This document shows positions 17,486-25,578 of a stretch of DNA of 41,716 bases, in pieces. Both the position numbers and the translations under genes were made by a program. The stretch's first letter is position 1. The number at the start of each line of letters is the position of its first letter. The notes under the pieces are model-generated. The model was given only the letters and a program-made list of their open reading frames with translations. It did no database searches and had not been told where the DNA came from. Source of the stretch: UBA4742 sp002403895 (GTDB lineage: Bacteria > Actinomycetota > Acidimicrobiia > Acidimicrobiales > Acidimicrobilacustridaceae); the NCBI GenBank assembly GCA_036823295.1, contig DAISGD010000030.1, positions 1 through 41,716 of the forward strand. Reading direction: 5' to 3'.

Positions 17486-17962
17486 ATGAGCCCATTGAGT
17501 GCCCGCATGCCCGGCGACGATGCTGCCGATCAGGTGCAGTCCGGCTCGGCTCAGGTCGACCCGCTCCTGACCGAAATCGATCACGTCGCCATCGCGGTGA
17601 ACGATCTCGGTGCCGCCATCGATTATTACCGCGAGACCTTCGGGGCAGTCGTCGATCACCGCGAGGTGGTGGAGAGCGACGGGGTGGAAGAGGCGCTGTT
17701 GAAGGTGGCCGACTCGTACATCCAGTTGGTCACGCCCACCGGTGTCGACTCACCGGTGGCCAAGTACCTGGAACGCAAGGGCGAGGGCCTGCACCACATC
17801 GGCTATCGGGTGGCCGACTGCGCGGTTGCCCTCCAGGCCGTCAAGGACCAGGGCGGGCGCGTCATCGACGAGGCCCCCCGGCCCGGTTCCCGCGGCACGA
17901 CGGTCGCCTTCATCCACCCCAAGACCGCGTTCGGCACCCTCATCGAACTCGTGCAGGAGTAA
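17486..17962 (+). CDS. mce: methylmalonyl-CoA epimerase
   Basis: Interconverts the C2 epimers of methylmalonyl-CoA, and of ethylmalonyl-CoA in the ethylmalonyl-CoA pathway. It is a two-module VOC-fold protein of 158 residues. The metal ligands are conserved: His33 (EIDHVAIAV), Gln80 (SYIQLV), His104 (GLHHIGY) and Glu154 (LIELV). The first 25 residues are an extra hydrophilic extension. AGGAG lies about 9 bases before the ATG. It is almost certainly co-transcribed with ccr. Confidence 0.95.
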   Translation: MSPLSARMPGDDAADQVQSGSAQVDPLLTEIDHVAIAVNDLGAAIDYYRETFGAVVDHREVVESDGVEEALLKVADSYIQLVTPTGVDSPVAKYLERKGEGLHHIGYRVADCAVALQAVKDQGGRVIDEAPRPGSRGTTVAFIHPKTAFGTLIELVQE

Positions 17963-18072
17963 ACCCCGGGGGGTCAAATCGCATCTGTGCAGCCAAACGC
18001 ACACATGCCGTCGCTCAGCCTTCAGATTTGCCGGGGCACGGACATCGAGACCGGCGGCCGCTCCAGATTTCG

Positions 18073-19218
18073 GTGGGGTTCGCCAGGGTTGGTACCGTCG
18101 ACAGCATCGACCTCGATCAGTGCGTGACCTGCCGGGACTTCCAAGAGGCCGCCCGCCAGCGGTTGTCGGCGGCGGCGTACGACTATTACGTGAGCGGGGC
18201 TCTCACCGAGTGGACCCTGCGGGAGAACGAGCGGGCCTTCCATCGCTGGCGGTTCCACAAGCGGGTGCTGGTCGACGTGTCCACCATCGACGCGTCGACC
18301 ACCGTGTTGGGCACCACGGTTCCTTTCCCCGTATTGGTGGCGCCGACCGCCTTCCACCGCCTGGCTGACCCCGACGGCGAGGTGGCGACCGCCCGGGGGG
18401 CGCGATCGGTGGGGACGGTGATGGTGGCCTCCACCCTGGCCACGGCGTCGCTGGAAGACATCGCCAGCACCGGCGTCGAGCGCTGGTTCCAGCTCTACGT
18501 GCAGAACGACCGGGGCCTGACCCGGTCATTCGTCGAGCGGGCGGTGGCGGCGGGGTATCGGGCCATCGTGTTGACGGTCGACACTCCCTACATCGGGATT
18601 CGCTACCCCGAGTTGCGCAACCGATTCCAGCTGCCGGAGGGCATGGAGTTGGCCAACTTCGGCGAGGCCCTCGTCTCGGGCACCGGTGGTGCGGGCGACG
18701 AGAGTGCGTCGGGACTGCGGGCGTTCAGCGAGCAGTTCGACCAGACGCTCGATTGGGGTGACTTGGAGTGGCTGTGCTCCCAGGGTGAGAGCGCCGGTGT
18801 CCCCGTGGTCGCTAAGGGGATCCTGACCGGTACCGATGCCCGCCGGGCGGTCGAGGCCGGGGTGGCCGCGGTCGTGGTGTCCAACCATGGGGGCCGCCAA
18901 CTTGACGGCGACCCGGCCACGCTCGAGGCCCTGCCCGAGGTGGTCGACGAGGTCGGCGGTGACATCGAGGTGCTGTTGGACGGCGGCGTGCGCACCGGGC
19001 CCGACGTCATCAAGGCGGTGGCCCTCGGGGCCCGGGCCGTGCTGGTGGGGCGTCCGGTGCTGTGGGGCCTGGCGGCCGGTGGCGAGGCCGGGGTCGAACG
19101 GGTGCTGTCGCTGCTGCGGGACGAGGTCATCGACGGCTTGCGTCAGGTAGGTGTGCCGCGGTTGGCCGATGTCGGTCCCGGCTTGTTGCGCCCGGCCCTC
19201 CCCGCCGTCGACGACTGA
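18073..19218 (+). CDS. FMN-dependent alpha-hydroxy-acid oxidase/dehydrogenase
   Basis: Oxidises 2-hydroxy acids such as lactate or glycolate to 2-keto acids, using FMN in a TIM barrel. The glycolate oxidase / LldD motifs are all present: AAAYDYYVSGA, VAPTAFHRLADPDGE, WFQLYVQNDR, LTVDTP, GVPVVAKGIL (active-site Lys), VVSNHGGRQLDG (catalytic His and Arg) and LLDGGVRTGPDVIKA. The substrate is not determined. The start is uncertain. TTG 18028, GTG 18073 and GTG 18124 are in frame. A -10 box TACCGT (18093-18098) lies downstream of the first two, which favours a shorter protein. The family N-terminus aligns from about residue 12 of the 381-residue version. Confidence 0.88.
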   Translation: MGFARVGTVDSIDLDQCVTCRDFQEAARQRLSAAAYDYYVSGALTEWTLRENERAFHRWRFHKRVLVDVSTIDASTTVLGTTVPFPVLVAPTAFHRLADPDGEVATARGARSVGTVMVASTLATASLEDIASTGVERWFQLYVQNDRGLTRSFVERAVAAGYRAIVLTVDTPYIGIRYPELRNRFQLPEGMELANFGEALVSGTGGAGDESASGLRAFSEQFDQTLDWGDLEWLCSQGESAGVPVVAKGILTGTDARRAVEAGVAAVVVSNHGGRQLDGDPATLEALPEVVDEVGGDIEVLLDGGVRTGPDVIKAVALGARAVLVGRPVLWGLAAGGEAGVERVLSLLRDEVIDGLRQVGVPRLADVGPGLLRPALPAVDD

Positions 19219-19265
19219 GGCTCGGCGGGAGTCGCCAACCCGGGGAGGCGGCGGTCAGTCGGCGG

Positions 19266-19815
19266 TCAGTTCGGGACGAGGCCGACCTCCGGGCCACCCA
19301 GCTTCGGGCTGGGCTCCAGGATCTCGGTCTGTGCCACCGCTTTGGCTCGGGCCACCCACTCGCGCACGGTGTTGCCCCGGCGCATGGACATGGGCCATGA
19401 GAACCCGGCCCGGTCGGGGAGGTGCTGCCAGTCGGGAACGGCCAGACCGACCGCGTCTATCCCCAGCTTCTTGCAGGTGAACAGGGCGCGGGCCAGGTGG
19501 TAGTCCTGCGTCACCAAGACGGCGGCATCCACCCCGAAGATGGTTCGCGCCCGGGCACAGCTGTCAAAGGTGTCGAATCCGGCGTAGTCGCGCGTGATGA
19601 CGTCGGCCGGCACCCCGTGGTTGATCAGGTAGGTGCGCATGANNNNNNNNNNNNNNNNNNNNNNNNNNNNNNNNNNNNNNNNNNNNNNNNNNNNNNNNNN
19701 NNNNNNNNNNNNNNNNNNNNNNNNNNNNNNNNNNNNNNNNNNGCCGATGGGTCGGTTTGGTCTGCCCCTCGCCCGCTTGGACGGGCACCACGACGGTGGG
19801 GACGTCCTCGGTCAT
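19266..19815 (-). CDS. SanA/YdcF-like DUF218 protein, broken by assembly gap
   Basis: The C-terminal 124 residues (19266-19640) belong to the DUF218 family (SanA, YdcF, ElyC), envelope proteins linked to peptidoglycan and vancomycin exclusion. Visible motifs are ITRDYAGFDTFDSCARAR, VLVTQDYHLARALFTCKKLGI and the tail NTVREWVARAKA. Beyond the 100-N gap a plausible N-terminus starts with ATG at 19815 (MTEDVPTVVVPV, then a Gly/Gln-rich linker), which would be a cytoplasmic tail before a membrane anchor. That both parts belong to one gene is inferred from strand and spacing. The true length is unknown because 100 N is a placeholder. Confidence 0.72.
19643..19742. other. assembly gap (100 N)
   Basis: Exactly 100 undetermined bases, the usual placeholder for a scaffold join of unknown length. 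It falls inside the SanA-like gene. Confidence 0.99.
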
Positions 19816-19869
19816 CGGACTTGGATAGCACACGGGAGGCACGGGCCCCCGGAGCGTCAGAGGGGAACG

Positions 19870-21126
19870 TCAGGAGTAGCGGACCGGTCGGTCCTGGCCG
19901 TGGCCCGGACCCAGGGCCCGGACGCGAGCGGTAGCGGCGGCGAAGTCCGCCAGCAGTCGGGAGACGTGGGCGCCGTGGGCCGGTGACAGCATGAGGTGGA
20001 TGCTGAGCGGGTCGGTGTTGCGGTTGACGTGCCAACCGGCGCGGTCGAGGTCCTCGGCGATGGCGAAGACGTCGAGGCCAGGGTCGGTGGCCACGATGGC
20101 GAGGACCGGGCCCACCGGGTCGCCCAACACCGCCAGCCCGTCGATGGCCTCGACGCCGGCGCGCACGGTGGCCACCGTCTCCATCAACCCCTCGATGATG
20201 GCGCGGTAGCCGGCCTGGCCGAGGTGCCGTTGCACCGCCCAAGCGGTGGCGATGGGCGCCGCCGGCCGGGCCCCGGCGATGGCCGGTGAGCCGTAGAGGC
20301 CGGAGGGCCAGTCGGCGTAGAGGAACCACTGCAGGTCCCGCCAGTCGGCGTCGCGGTGGAGGATCACCGACGCGCCCTTGGGCGTGTAGCCGTACTTGTG
20401 GATGTCGACCGAGATCTCGGTCACCCCGGGGACGCGGAAGTCCCATGGCGGCACCGGTCGGCCCAGCTGCTCGAGGAACGGGAGGATGAACCCGCCGATG
20501 CAGGCGTCGACGTGGCAGCCGGTGCCGTGCGATTGGGCCAGCGCGGCCAACTCGGTGACGGGGTCCATCAGGCCGTACGGGTAGCTGAAGGCCGAGGCCA
20601 CCACCACGGCGGTGCGGTTGTCTATGAGCTGGGCGGCGGCGTCGACGTCAGCCCGATGGTCGGCGCCGAGGGGGATGGTGACCACGTCGAGGTCGAAGTA
20701 GTGGGCGGCCTTGGCGTAGGCCGGGTGGGCCGAGAACGGCACCAGGATGCTCGGCCGTTCGATGCCGCGAGCCCGGGCCCGCTCGCGACTCACCAGCATC
20801 GACATGATGATGGATTCCGTGCCGCCGGAGGTCATGGCCCCGCCGCCACCTTCGGGGAGGTGGACCAGCTCGCCCACGTTGGCGACGACCTCGGCTTCCA
20901 TGGCGGCCAGGCTGGGATAGCGGAAGGGGTTGAGAGCGTTACCGAACAGGTAGCGCTCGTTGACGGCCAAGATGAACTCCTCGAGCTCATGGTCGCCGCT
21001 GGGGTAGACGAGTCCGAACAAACTCCCGTCGTGGGGGTCGGGCTCGCCGGCCTGGCGCTCGTCGAGCGCAGCCAACACCTGGTCGGCGGGTTGCCCGGTC
21101 TGTTCCACGCCGTTGCCTCCGCTCAT
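19870..21126 (-). CDS. PLP-dependent decarboxylase/lyase, sphingosine-1-phosphate-lyase-like
   Basis: A 418-residue fold-type I PLP enzyme of the group II decarboxylase family. It is closest in motifs to sphingosine-1-phosphate lyase: AMTSGGTESIIMS (phosphate loop, about 98-110), CHVDACIGGFILP (Asp207), then SVDIHKYGYTPKG with the Schiff-base Lys244, and the downstream SGLYGSPAIAGARPAAP. Bacterial relatives cleave sphingoid phosphates or decarboxylate amino acids; the real substrate is unknown. An alternative start is GTG 21138, four codons upstream. The frame ends 54 bases before the start proposed for the SanA-like gene. Confidence 0.85.
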   Translation of the reverse strand: MSGGNGVEQTGQPADQVLAALDERQAGEPDPHDGSLFGLVYPSGDHELEEFILAVNERYLFGNALNPFRYPSLAAMEAEVVANVGELVHLPEGGGGAMTSGGTESIIMSMLVSRERARARGIERPSILVPFSAHPAYAKAAHYFDLDVVTIPLGADHRADVDAAAQLIDNRTAVVVASAFSYPYGLMDPVTELAALAQSHGTGCHVDACIGGFILPFLEQLGRPVPPWDFRVPGVTEISVDIHKYGYTPKGASVILHRDADWRDLQWFLYADWPSGLYGSPAIAGARPAAPIATAWAVQRHLGQAGYRAIIEGLMETVATVRAGVEAIDGLAVLGDPVGPVLAIVATDPGLDVFAIAEDLDRAGWHVNRNTDPLSIHLMLSPAHGAHVSRLLADFAAATARVRALGPGHGQDRPVRYS

Positions 21127-21221
21127 CGTCTCGGCGGGCACGGGGCCGCTCTGTCGACCAGGGAGCCTACGGTCGATTCCCCGGTCACGCGGGCTGGTGG
21201 TGAGCGGCCCGCCCCGGAGCG

Positions 21222-22493
21222 TCAGAGGATGGCCGATCCGATGGCGGGCTCGTCATCAGGCGTGATGATTGGGGTGGCGGTCAGCATCCGCAGGATCACC
21301 ATGATCCAGCCGAGCGTGGCCACCGCGGTGATGAGCACGACGATGGGCATCGTCCCGGCGCCGATGCCGCCGAAGAGCTGGCCGATGAACCACGGCAGCA
21401 CGAGCCCGCCGGCGGCCGAGCCGCCGATGAACCACGACGTGGCCCGGCCGGTCAGGTGGAGGTGCTGACCAGCGATGGTCATCATCGTCGGGTACTGCGG
21501 CGCCAGGGCCAGGCCCAGGACGATGGCAGCGAGCATGGTGGCCGCCGCTCCCGTGCCGGTCAGAGCCAGGCCCGCCGACGCGCCGATGGCGAGCGCGGCC
21601 GAGCCGACGAGCAGCTGCCCCGGGCGGAACCGACGGCTCAGCCCGACGGCGACGAGACGCCCGAACGTGAACGCCCCCCAGAAGACCGTGGTGAGCAGCG
21701 CGGCGAAACGGGGACCGCCCAGATGCTGGGCCTCGGCATAGGCGAAGAGCCAGCCGCCGGCCCCCATCTCCAAGCCTACGTAGAGCACGAAGAACCCGGC
21801 GATCATCGCCAGGCGGCGGGTAGTGGTCCGCCGCCCCGAGGTGCTGTCGGTCTCCGGGGCGTGGTCGGGATGGCTGGCCATTGTGGGGGTGTGGCGGGTC
21901 AGCACCCAGCCGGCGGCAGCGAGGGCGACGCCCGCGGTTACCAGGCAGGCGACGCCCAACCCGTGGGTCGATGACAGAGAGAACTCCACCAGGATCGGCG
22001 CCGAGACCGCCCCGACGCCGAAGGCGAAGTGCAGCGCGTTCATCGACGGCCCCACGCCGTCGCCCCGTGACCACACGAGCAGGGTGTTGCTGGCCAGGTC
22101 GACGGCGCCCGCCCCGGCCCCGATGAGGCAGAACACGATGGCCAGCGGCCACAGCGACGAGATCAGCGGGACGAGGGCGACCATCACGCCGAGTCCCACG
22201 AGCGACCCGGCCAGCAGGCGATTGCCCAACTGGCGGTCGATCCCCGGCGCGGCGAGCAGCGAGCCGAAGAGGTAGCCGAGGGCCTGGGCGCTGAACAAGA
22301 TGCTGATGGCCTGCACGCTCACGCCGGCGTCGGCCTGGAGGTGCAACAGGCCAGGCCCCAGGAAGCTGACGGCGAGGCCCACCGTCAGGAAGCCCATGAG
22401 GTAGGCCGCGAACGGGTCGCGCCCCGGTTCTGCCGTGGGACTCGATCTCGGGTGGGTCACGCGGGCGGAGTTGGGTTCACAGGCTTGGACCAC
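21222..22493 (-). CDS. major facilitator superfamily transporter
   Basis: A 423-residue polytopic membrane protein with two six-helix halves joined by a hydrophilic loop (about residues 195-215). The first half has GLAVSFLGPGLLHLQADAGVS and the loop WSRGDGVGPSMNALHFAFGVGA. This D-G-x-G....N.LH..FG pattern resembles the sugar-permease-like MFSD4/FHS branch, so a sugar or related substrate is a guess only. GTG 22493 overlaps the end of the upstream amidohydrolase gene by 17 bases. GTG 22460 is an alternative that avoids overlap. Either way the two are probably one transcript. Confidence 0.83.
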   Translation of the reverse strand: MVQACEPNSARVTHPRSSPTAEPGRDPFAAYLMGFLTVGLAVSFLGPGLLHLQADAGVSVQAISILFSAQALGYLFGSLLAAPGIDRQLGNRLLAGSLVGLGVMVALVPLISSLWPLAIVFCLIGAGAGAVDLASNTLLVWSRGDGVGPSMNALHFAFGVGAVSAPILVEFSLSSTHGLGVACLVTAGVALAAAGWVLTRHTPTMASHPDHAPETDSTSGRRTTTRRLAMIAGFFVLYVGLEMGAGGWLFAYAEAQHLGGPRFAALLTTVFWGAFTFGRLVAVGLSRRFRPGQLLVGSAALAIGASAGLALTGTGAAATMLAAIVLGLALAPQYPTMMTIAGQHLHLTGRATSWFIGGSAAGGLVLPWFIGQLFGGIGAGTMPIVVLITAVATLGWIMVILRMLTATPIITPDDEPAIGSAIL

Positions 22494-24045
22494 CGGTCTG
22501 GCGGAACAGCGTCAGTACGTCACGCCGGCTGATAGGGCCGCGGGCCGCCCACCGTTCGGGGATGGCGCCGTCAGTGGTGAGCGAGGTGTACTCGACACGA
22601 GCGGTGGCCAGCTTGGACTGGTCGATGGCACACGTCGTGGCCTGGGGATCGAGGCCGAGCAGGGCCGCGGCGTTGAGCCCGAACACCTTGCGCCGGATCT
22701 CGTCGGTCAGAGCTGGGTAGCCGAATCGCTGCTGGAATTCGGGGGTGATCTGGAAGGACCGGAACGCCATGATCTGGGGCTGGGGCGAGCCGTACCAGAT
22801 GGCGTCGGTGCCCCACAGCACCCGATCCTCGCCCACCCGCTTCAGGAGCTTGCCGATCACGTGGGCGGCCTGGGTGGGTCGGCTCATGACCGTGCGCCAC
22901 GTGGTGCCCAGCTCGCACCAGATGTTGGCGTTCGGGGGGATCTGATGATCGTCGAGGGCCTTGAGCAACGAGTTCACCCCGACCATGGCCCGGGTCGGGT
23001 CGTACGGGCCCTCGGCCGTCTCGGATTCGAAGGCTGAGTGGTAGACGACGAAATGCATATCGGGAAACTGGGCGGCGGCGGCCACCAGGTCGCCCGGGTG
23101 GTTGAACTCCTCGTTGAGGCCCTGGAGGCGAAGGCCCTTGTGGGCACAGAAGACCTTGACCCCGAGCGCCCGGGCGTGGTCGAGCACCTTCAACCCGATG
23201 GCGGGGTCGTCGAGGCGGTAGCCCTGCCCGCCCGGTCCCCACCCGGTGTAGGTCTTGAACGACGAGAGCCGGGCGGCCTCGGCGTCATGGCTCATCCCGT
23301 CGAGGCGGGCCGCCAGATCGCCGAAGTTCGGGGCGATCACGCTCTGGATGAGCGCCCGGGGCTGGCCGCCCGACGTGAGCGAGGCCACAAAATCGTGGGT
23401 GTCGATGTTGTCCTTGTAGGGCATGGGCGCATCGTCCGGGCCCGAATTGGGCACGTCGGAGAGCATGGCCACCGCCGTGTCGCTGTCCAGGAAGAGGTCC
23501 TGCACGTAGGAGACCCGATCGAGGCAGAGAAGGGGGTCGGCTTGAGTGCAGTCGTTGGGCACCAGGCGGCTGACCATGCTCACCGTGGCCGGAGCGTTCT
23601 GTCGCCACGGGAGGTGCGGCATCACGTGGTGGGTGTGCACGTCGACGATGAACTCGGCGCCGCTCGCGCTCGGTCCGAGGGCGGCGTCGCAGGCGGCCAG
23701 ATCGGTCGAGGGTGGGACTTGGAAGGTGCCGCCCGGTCCCGGCGGGGACACGGCCGTGTCGGCAGGGCTTGCGCTCCGGTCGGGTGTGCCCGAGCACGCC
23801 GCCAGATTCACCACCGAGAGCATGAGCGCCATGCCGCCCGTGGTCTGCAGGAACCGGCGGCGATCCATGCCCAGACGATCGGCGACGATCTCCGCCTGCG
23901 CCAGCGTGGTGCGTTCGATCCACCGGGCGCGGCTCCCCTGGGAGCGGGGCAGGAACTCACCATTGGAGACCTCGCCGGCCCGGAAGGGCAGCGGTGCGGG
24001 CCGGTCCGGTTCCCGATGGGTCGGGTACCGCTCCGGACGTGGCAT
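22477..24045 (-). CDS. Tat-exported lipoprotein, amidohydrolase (metal-dependent hydrolase) family
   Basis: A 522-residue amidohydrolase-2 type TIM-barrel enzyme carried by a twin-arginine lipoprotein signal: DRRRFLQTTGG (Arg62-Arg64), a hydrophobic stretch and the lipobox LAAC with Cys84. The catalytic side shows VDVHTHHVMP (HxH metal ligands), FCAHKGLRLQG, VYHSAFE and WGTDAIWYGSP (Asp ligand). It should be anchored outside the cytoplasmic membrane, unusual for this family. The n-region of about 60 residues before the arginines is also unusual. ATG 24045 is chosen because a -10 box lies six bases upstream; a GTG/TTG-type start further up is possible. The substrate is unknown. Confidence 0.85.
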   Translation of the reverse strand: MPRPERYPTHREPDRPAPLPFRAGEVSNGEFLPRSQGSRARWIERTTLAQAEIVADRLGMDRRRFLQTTGGMALMLSVVNLAACSGTPDRSASPADTAVSPPGPGGTFQVPPSTDLAACDAALGPSASGAEFIVDVHTHHVMPHLPWRQNAPATVSMVSRLVPNDCTQADPLLCLDRVSYVQDLFLDSDTAVAMLSDVPNSGPDDAPMPYKDNIDTHDFVASLTSGGQPRALIQSVIAPNFGDLAARLDGMSHDAEAARLSSFKTYTGWGPGGQGYRLDDPAIGLKVLDHARALGVKVFCAHKGLRLQGLNEEFNHPGDLVAAAAQFPDMHFVVYHSAFESETAEGPYDPTRAMVGVNSLLKALDDHQIPPNANIWCELGTTWRTVMSRPTQAAHVIGKLLKRVGEDRVLWGTDAIWYGSPQPQIMAFRSFQITPEFQQRFGYPALTDEIRRKVFGLNAAALLGLDPQATTCAIDQSKLATARVEYTSLTTDGAIPERWAARGPISRRDVLTLFRQTGGPSL

Positions 24046-24051
24046 GGGTCC

Positions 24052-24057
24052 AAGGTA
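24052..24057 (-). promoter_or_regulatory. -10 box for leaderless amidohydrolase gene
   Basis: On the minus strand TACCTT is followed by GGACCC and the ATG at 24045, which supports this start. Confidence 0.5.
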
Positions 24058-24149
24058 TCCCCGTCGCTTGCGCCGTCGGGGCCGCGCTGAGACCCGGCGT
24101 AACGGCATCGGCCTGGCGAGGACGAAGGTGTCGACCCCGGGAGGTTCTT

Positions 24150-24340
24150 GTGCCTGATCTGTCGTTCACCAGTCTGGCTTCCTGCTGGCATTGTTGGCCG
24201 CCCGCGGGGTCCCGGCGTTGTGGTACCGATCGAGCGTCGGTACTCGCAACGCCGTCGCCGCCGGGCTGTTGCAGGCCACCTCGCTGCCCTTCATCGTGGC
24301 GTCGACGGCCATCGGTGTCGGGCTCGACCTCACTACGTGA
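24150..24340 (+). pseudogene. remnant of a Kef/NhaP-type cation:proton antiporter
   Basis: A GTG at 24150 with a good ribosome-binding site (GGGAGG at 24139-24144) begins V-P-D-L-S-F-T-S-L, the typical opening of this actinobacterial antiporter family. Directly after it another frame (24158-24340) reads GFLLALLAARGVPALWYR, then GLLQATSLPFIVASTAIGVG and a stop, which matches the last helices of the same family. Some 300 central codons are missing, and the two ends are in different frames. A large internal deletion explains this best. Misassembly is the alternative. Confidence 0.62.
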
Positions 24341-24448
24341 CGGCGGGTGGCGACGTGAGCTCAGCTCCAGCGCCTCGTGGGACAACCACGCCCGGTTCGT
24401 CGTAAGGTCGAGAGGCGGGGTGGATCCAACTGTTCGAGGGAGATCGCC

Positions 24449-24751
24449 ATGAAGTTCGTGCAATTGATCGAATTCCACTCGTCGCGCATCGACGAGTTCA
24501 ACGCCTTGATGGACGAATGGTCGAGCTCGGTCGAGGGTCAGGCCGATCTGCCCACCCGGGCACTGCAGTGCGCCGACCGGGACAAGCCCGGCTCCTACAT
24601 CCACATCGTCGAGTTCCCGTCCTACGAGGTCGCGATGGCCAACTCGGCCAAACCGGAGACCGCCGAGTTCGCCGCCCGACTGGGCAAGCTGTGTGAGGGG
24701 GAGCCCGTCTTCCGCAACCTCGACCTGACTCGGGAGGAGACCCTGCCCTGA
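24449..24751 (+). CDS. small ABM-like (dimeric alpha/beta barrel) protein
   Basis: A 100-residue soluble protein opening with MKFVQLIEFHSSRIDEFNAL, then LQCADRDKPGSYIHIVEFPSY and a helix AAR-LGKLCEG. The beta-alpha-beta pattern with YIHIVEF resembles antibiotic-biosynthesis-monooxygenase-like (ABM) ferredoxin-fold proteins, which form dimers and do varied jobs. No catalytic residues can be named. A -10 candidate TAAGGT lies at 24403-24408 and a GAGGGAGA ribosome-binding site before ATG 24449. It stands alone, with convergent VOC gene downstream. Confidence 0.65.
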   Translation: MKFVQLIEFHSSRIDEFNALMDEWSSSVEGQADLPTRALQCADRDKPGSYIHIVEFPSYEVAMANSAKPETAEFAARLGKLCEGEPVFRNLDLTREETLP

Positions 24752-24765
24752 GCGGGGCGTGCCGC

Positions 24766-25506
24766 TCAGCGGGGCCGCAGCACGCAGAACTCGTTGCCCT
24801 CGGGGTCGGCGAGCACCACCCAGGTGACGTCGCTGCCTTGGCCCACATCGGCAGGAGTGGCCCCTAGCGCGACGAGTCGGCTGACCTCCGCATCGAGGTC
24901 GCTGGCGGCCCAAGGCGCCACGTCGAGGTGGAGCCGGTTCTTCCCGGATCGAGGGTCGGCGTTGCGCAGGAGTTCGAGGTCGGGGAGTAGTCCATCCGGG
25001 TAGCGGAGGCTGACGATCTGGTCGTCCTGGTAGCCGATCGATCGGCCGGTGGCGGCCACCCAGAACGCAGCGAGCGTCGTCGGGTCCGCGGCGTCGACCA
25101 CGATGGCGGCGAGCGCGCTTCCGCCTCGGTAGCGGTCGCGGGGGTCGAGCACGCAGAATTCATTGCCCTCGGGGTCGGCCAGCACCACCCAGTCCACGTC
25201 GTCGCGCTGGCCGACGCCGGCTGGTGTGGCACCGGCCGCGATGAGTCGCTCGACGATCGCCGCCTGGTCGTCCACCGACTGGCTGGCTAGGTCTAGGTGC
25301 ACCCGGTTCTTTCCTCGCTTGGGGTCGTCCACCTCGACAAAGACCAGCCCCGGTCCGCGCTCGACGGCGCCCGCCCCCGGGGGTACCACCACGACCTCGT
25401 CCGCCGCCTGGTAGATGACCTCCCACCCGAGTGCATCGCGCCACCAGAAGCCGAGGGCCCGAGGATCGGCGGCATCGACGACGACGGAGAACAGGCGCGT
25501 GGTCAT
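24766..25506 (-). CDS. tandem VOC/glyoxalase-like protein
   Basis: A 246-residue protein made of two similar VOC-superfamily halves (about residues 1-122 and 127-246). Each half has a VVVDAADP opening, a GKNR.HLD strand and a near-identical ending: DVDWVVLADPEGNEFCVL in the first and DVTWVVLADPEGNEFCVL in the second. The halves look like an internal gene duplication. Single-unit homologues are usually called glyoxalase-like or bleomycin-resistance-like, but their reactions are mostly unknown. The DNA of the two ends is still clearly similar. The start is ATG 25506. Confidence 0.82.
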   Translation of the reverse strand: MTTRLFSVVVDAADPRALGFWWRDALGWEVIYQAADEVVVVPPGAGAVERGPGLVFVEVDDPKRGKNRVHLDLASQSVDDQAAIVERLIAAGATPAGVGQRDDVDWVVLADPEGNEFCVLDPRDRYRGGSALAAIVVDAADPTTLAAFWVAATGRSIGYQDDQIVSLRYPDGLLPDLELLRNADPRSGKNRLHLDVAPWAASDLDAEVSRLVALGATPADVGQGSDVTWVVLADPEGNEFCVLRPR

Positions 25507-25534
25507 GGCCGGAGGTCTACCTCGTGCCGGCGGC

Positions 25535-25560
25535 CCCAACCACCCCACTTCGGGGGCTCA
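25535..25560 (-). terminator. possible hairpin after the transglutaminase-like operon
   Basis: CCCC (25543-25546), loop ACTTC and GGGG (25552-25555) can form a short GC hairpin, with a wider GCCCC/GGGGC pairing around it. It lies 20-40 bases past the stop at 25579 on the minus strand. There is no U-tract, so this is weak evidence. Confidence 0.3.
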
Positions 25561-25578
25561 TCCGCTCGGCGGTCGCGC

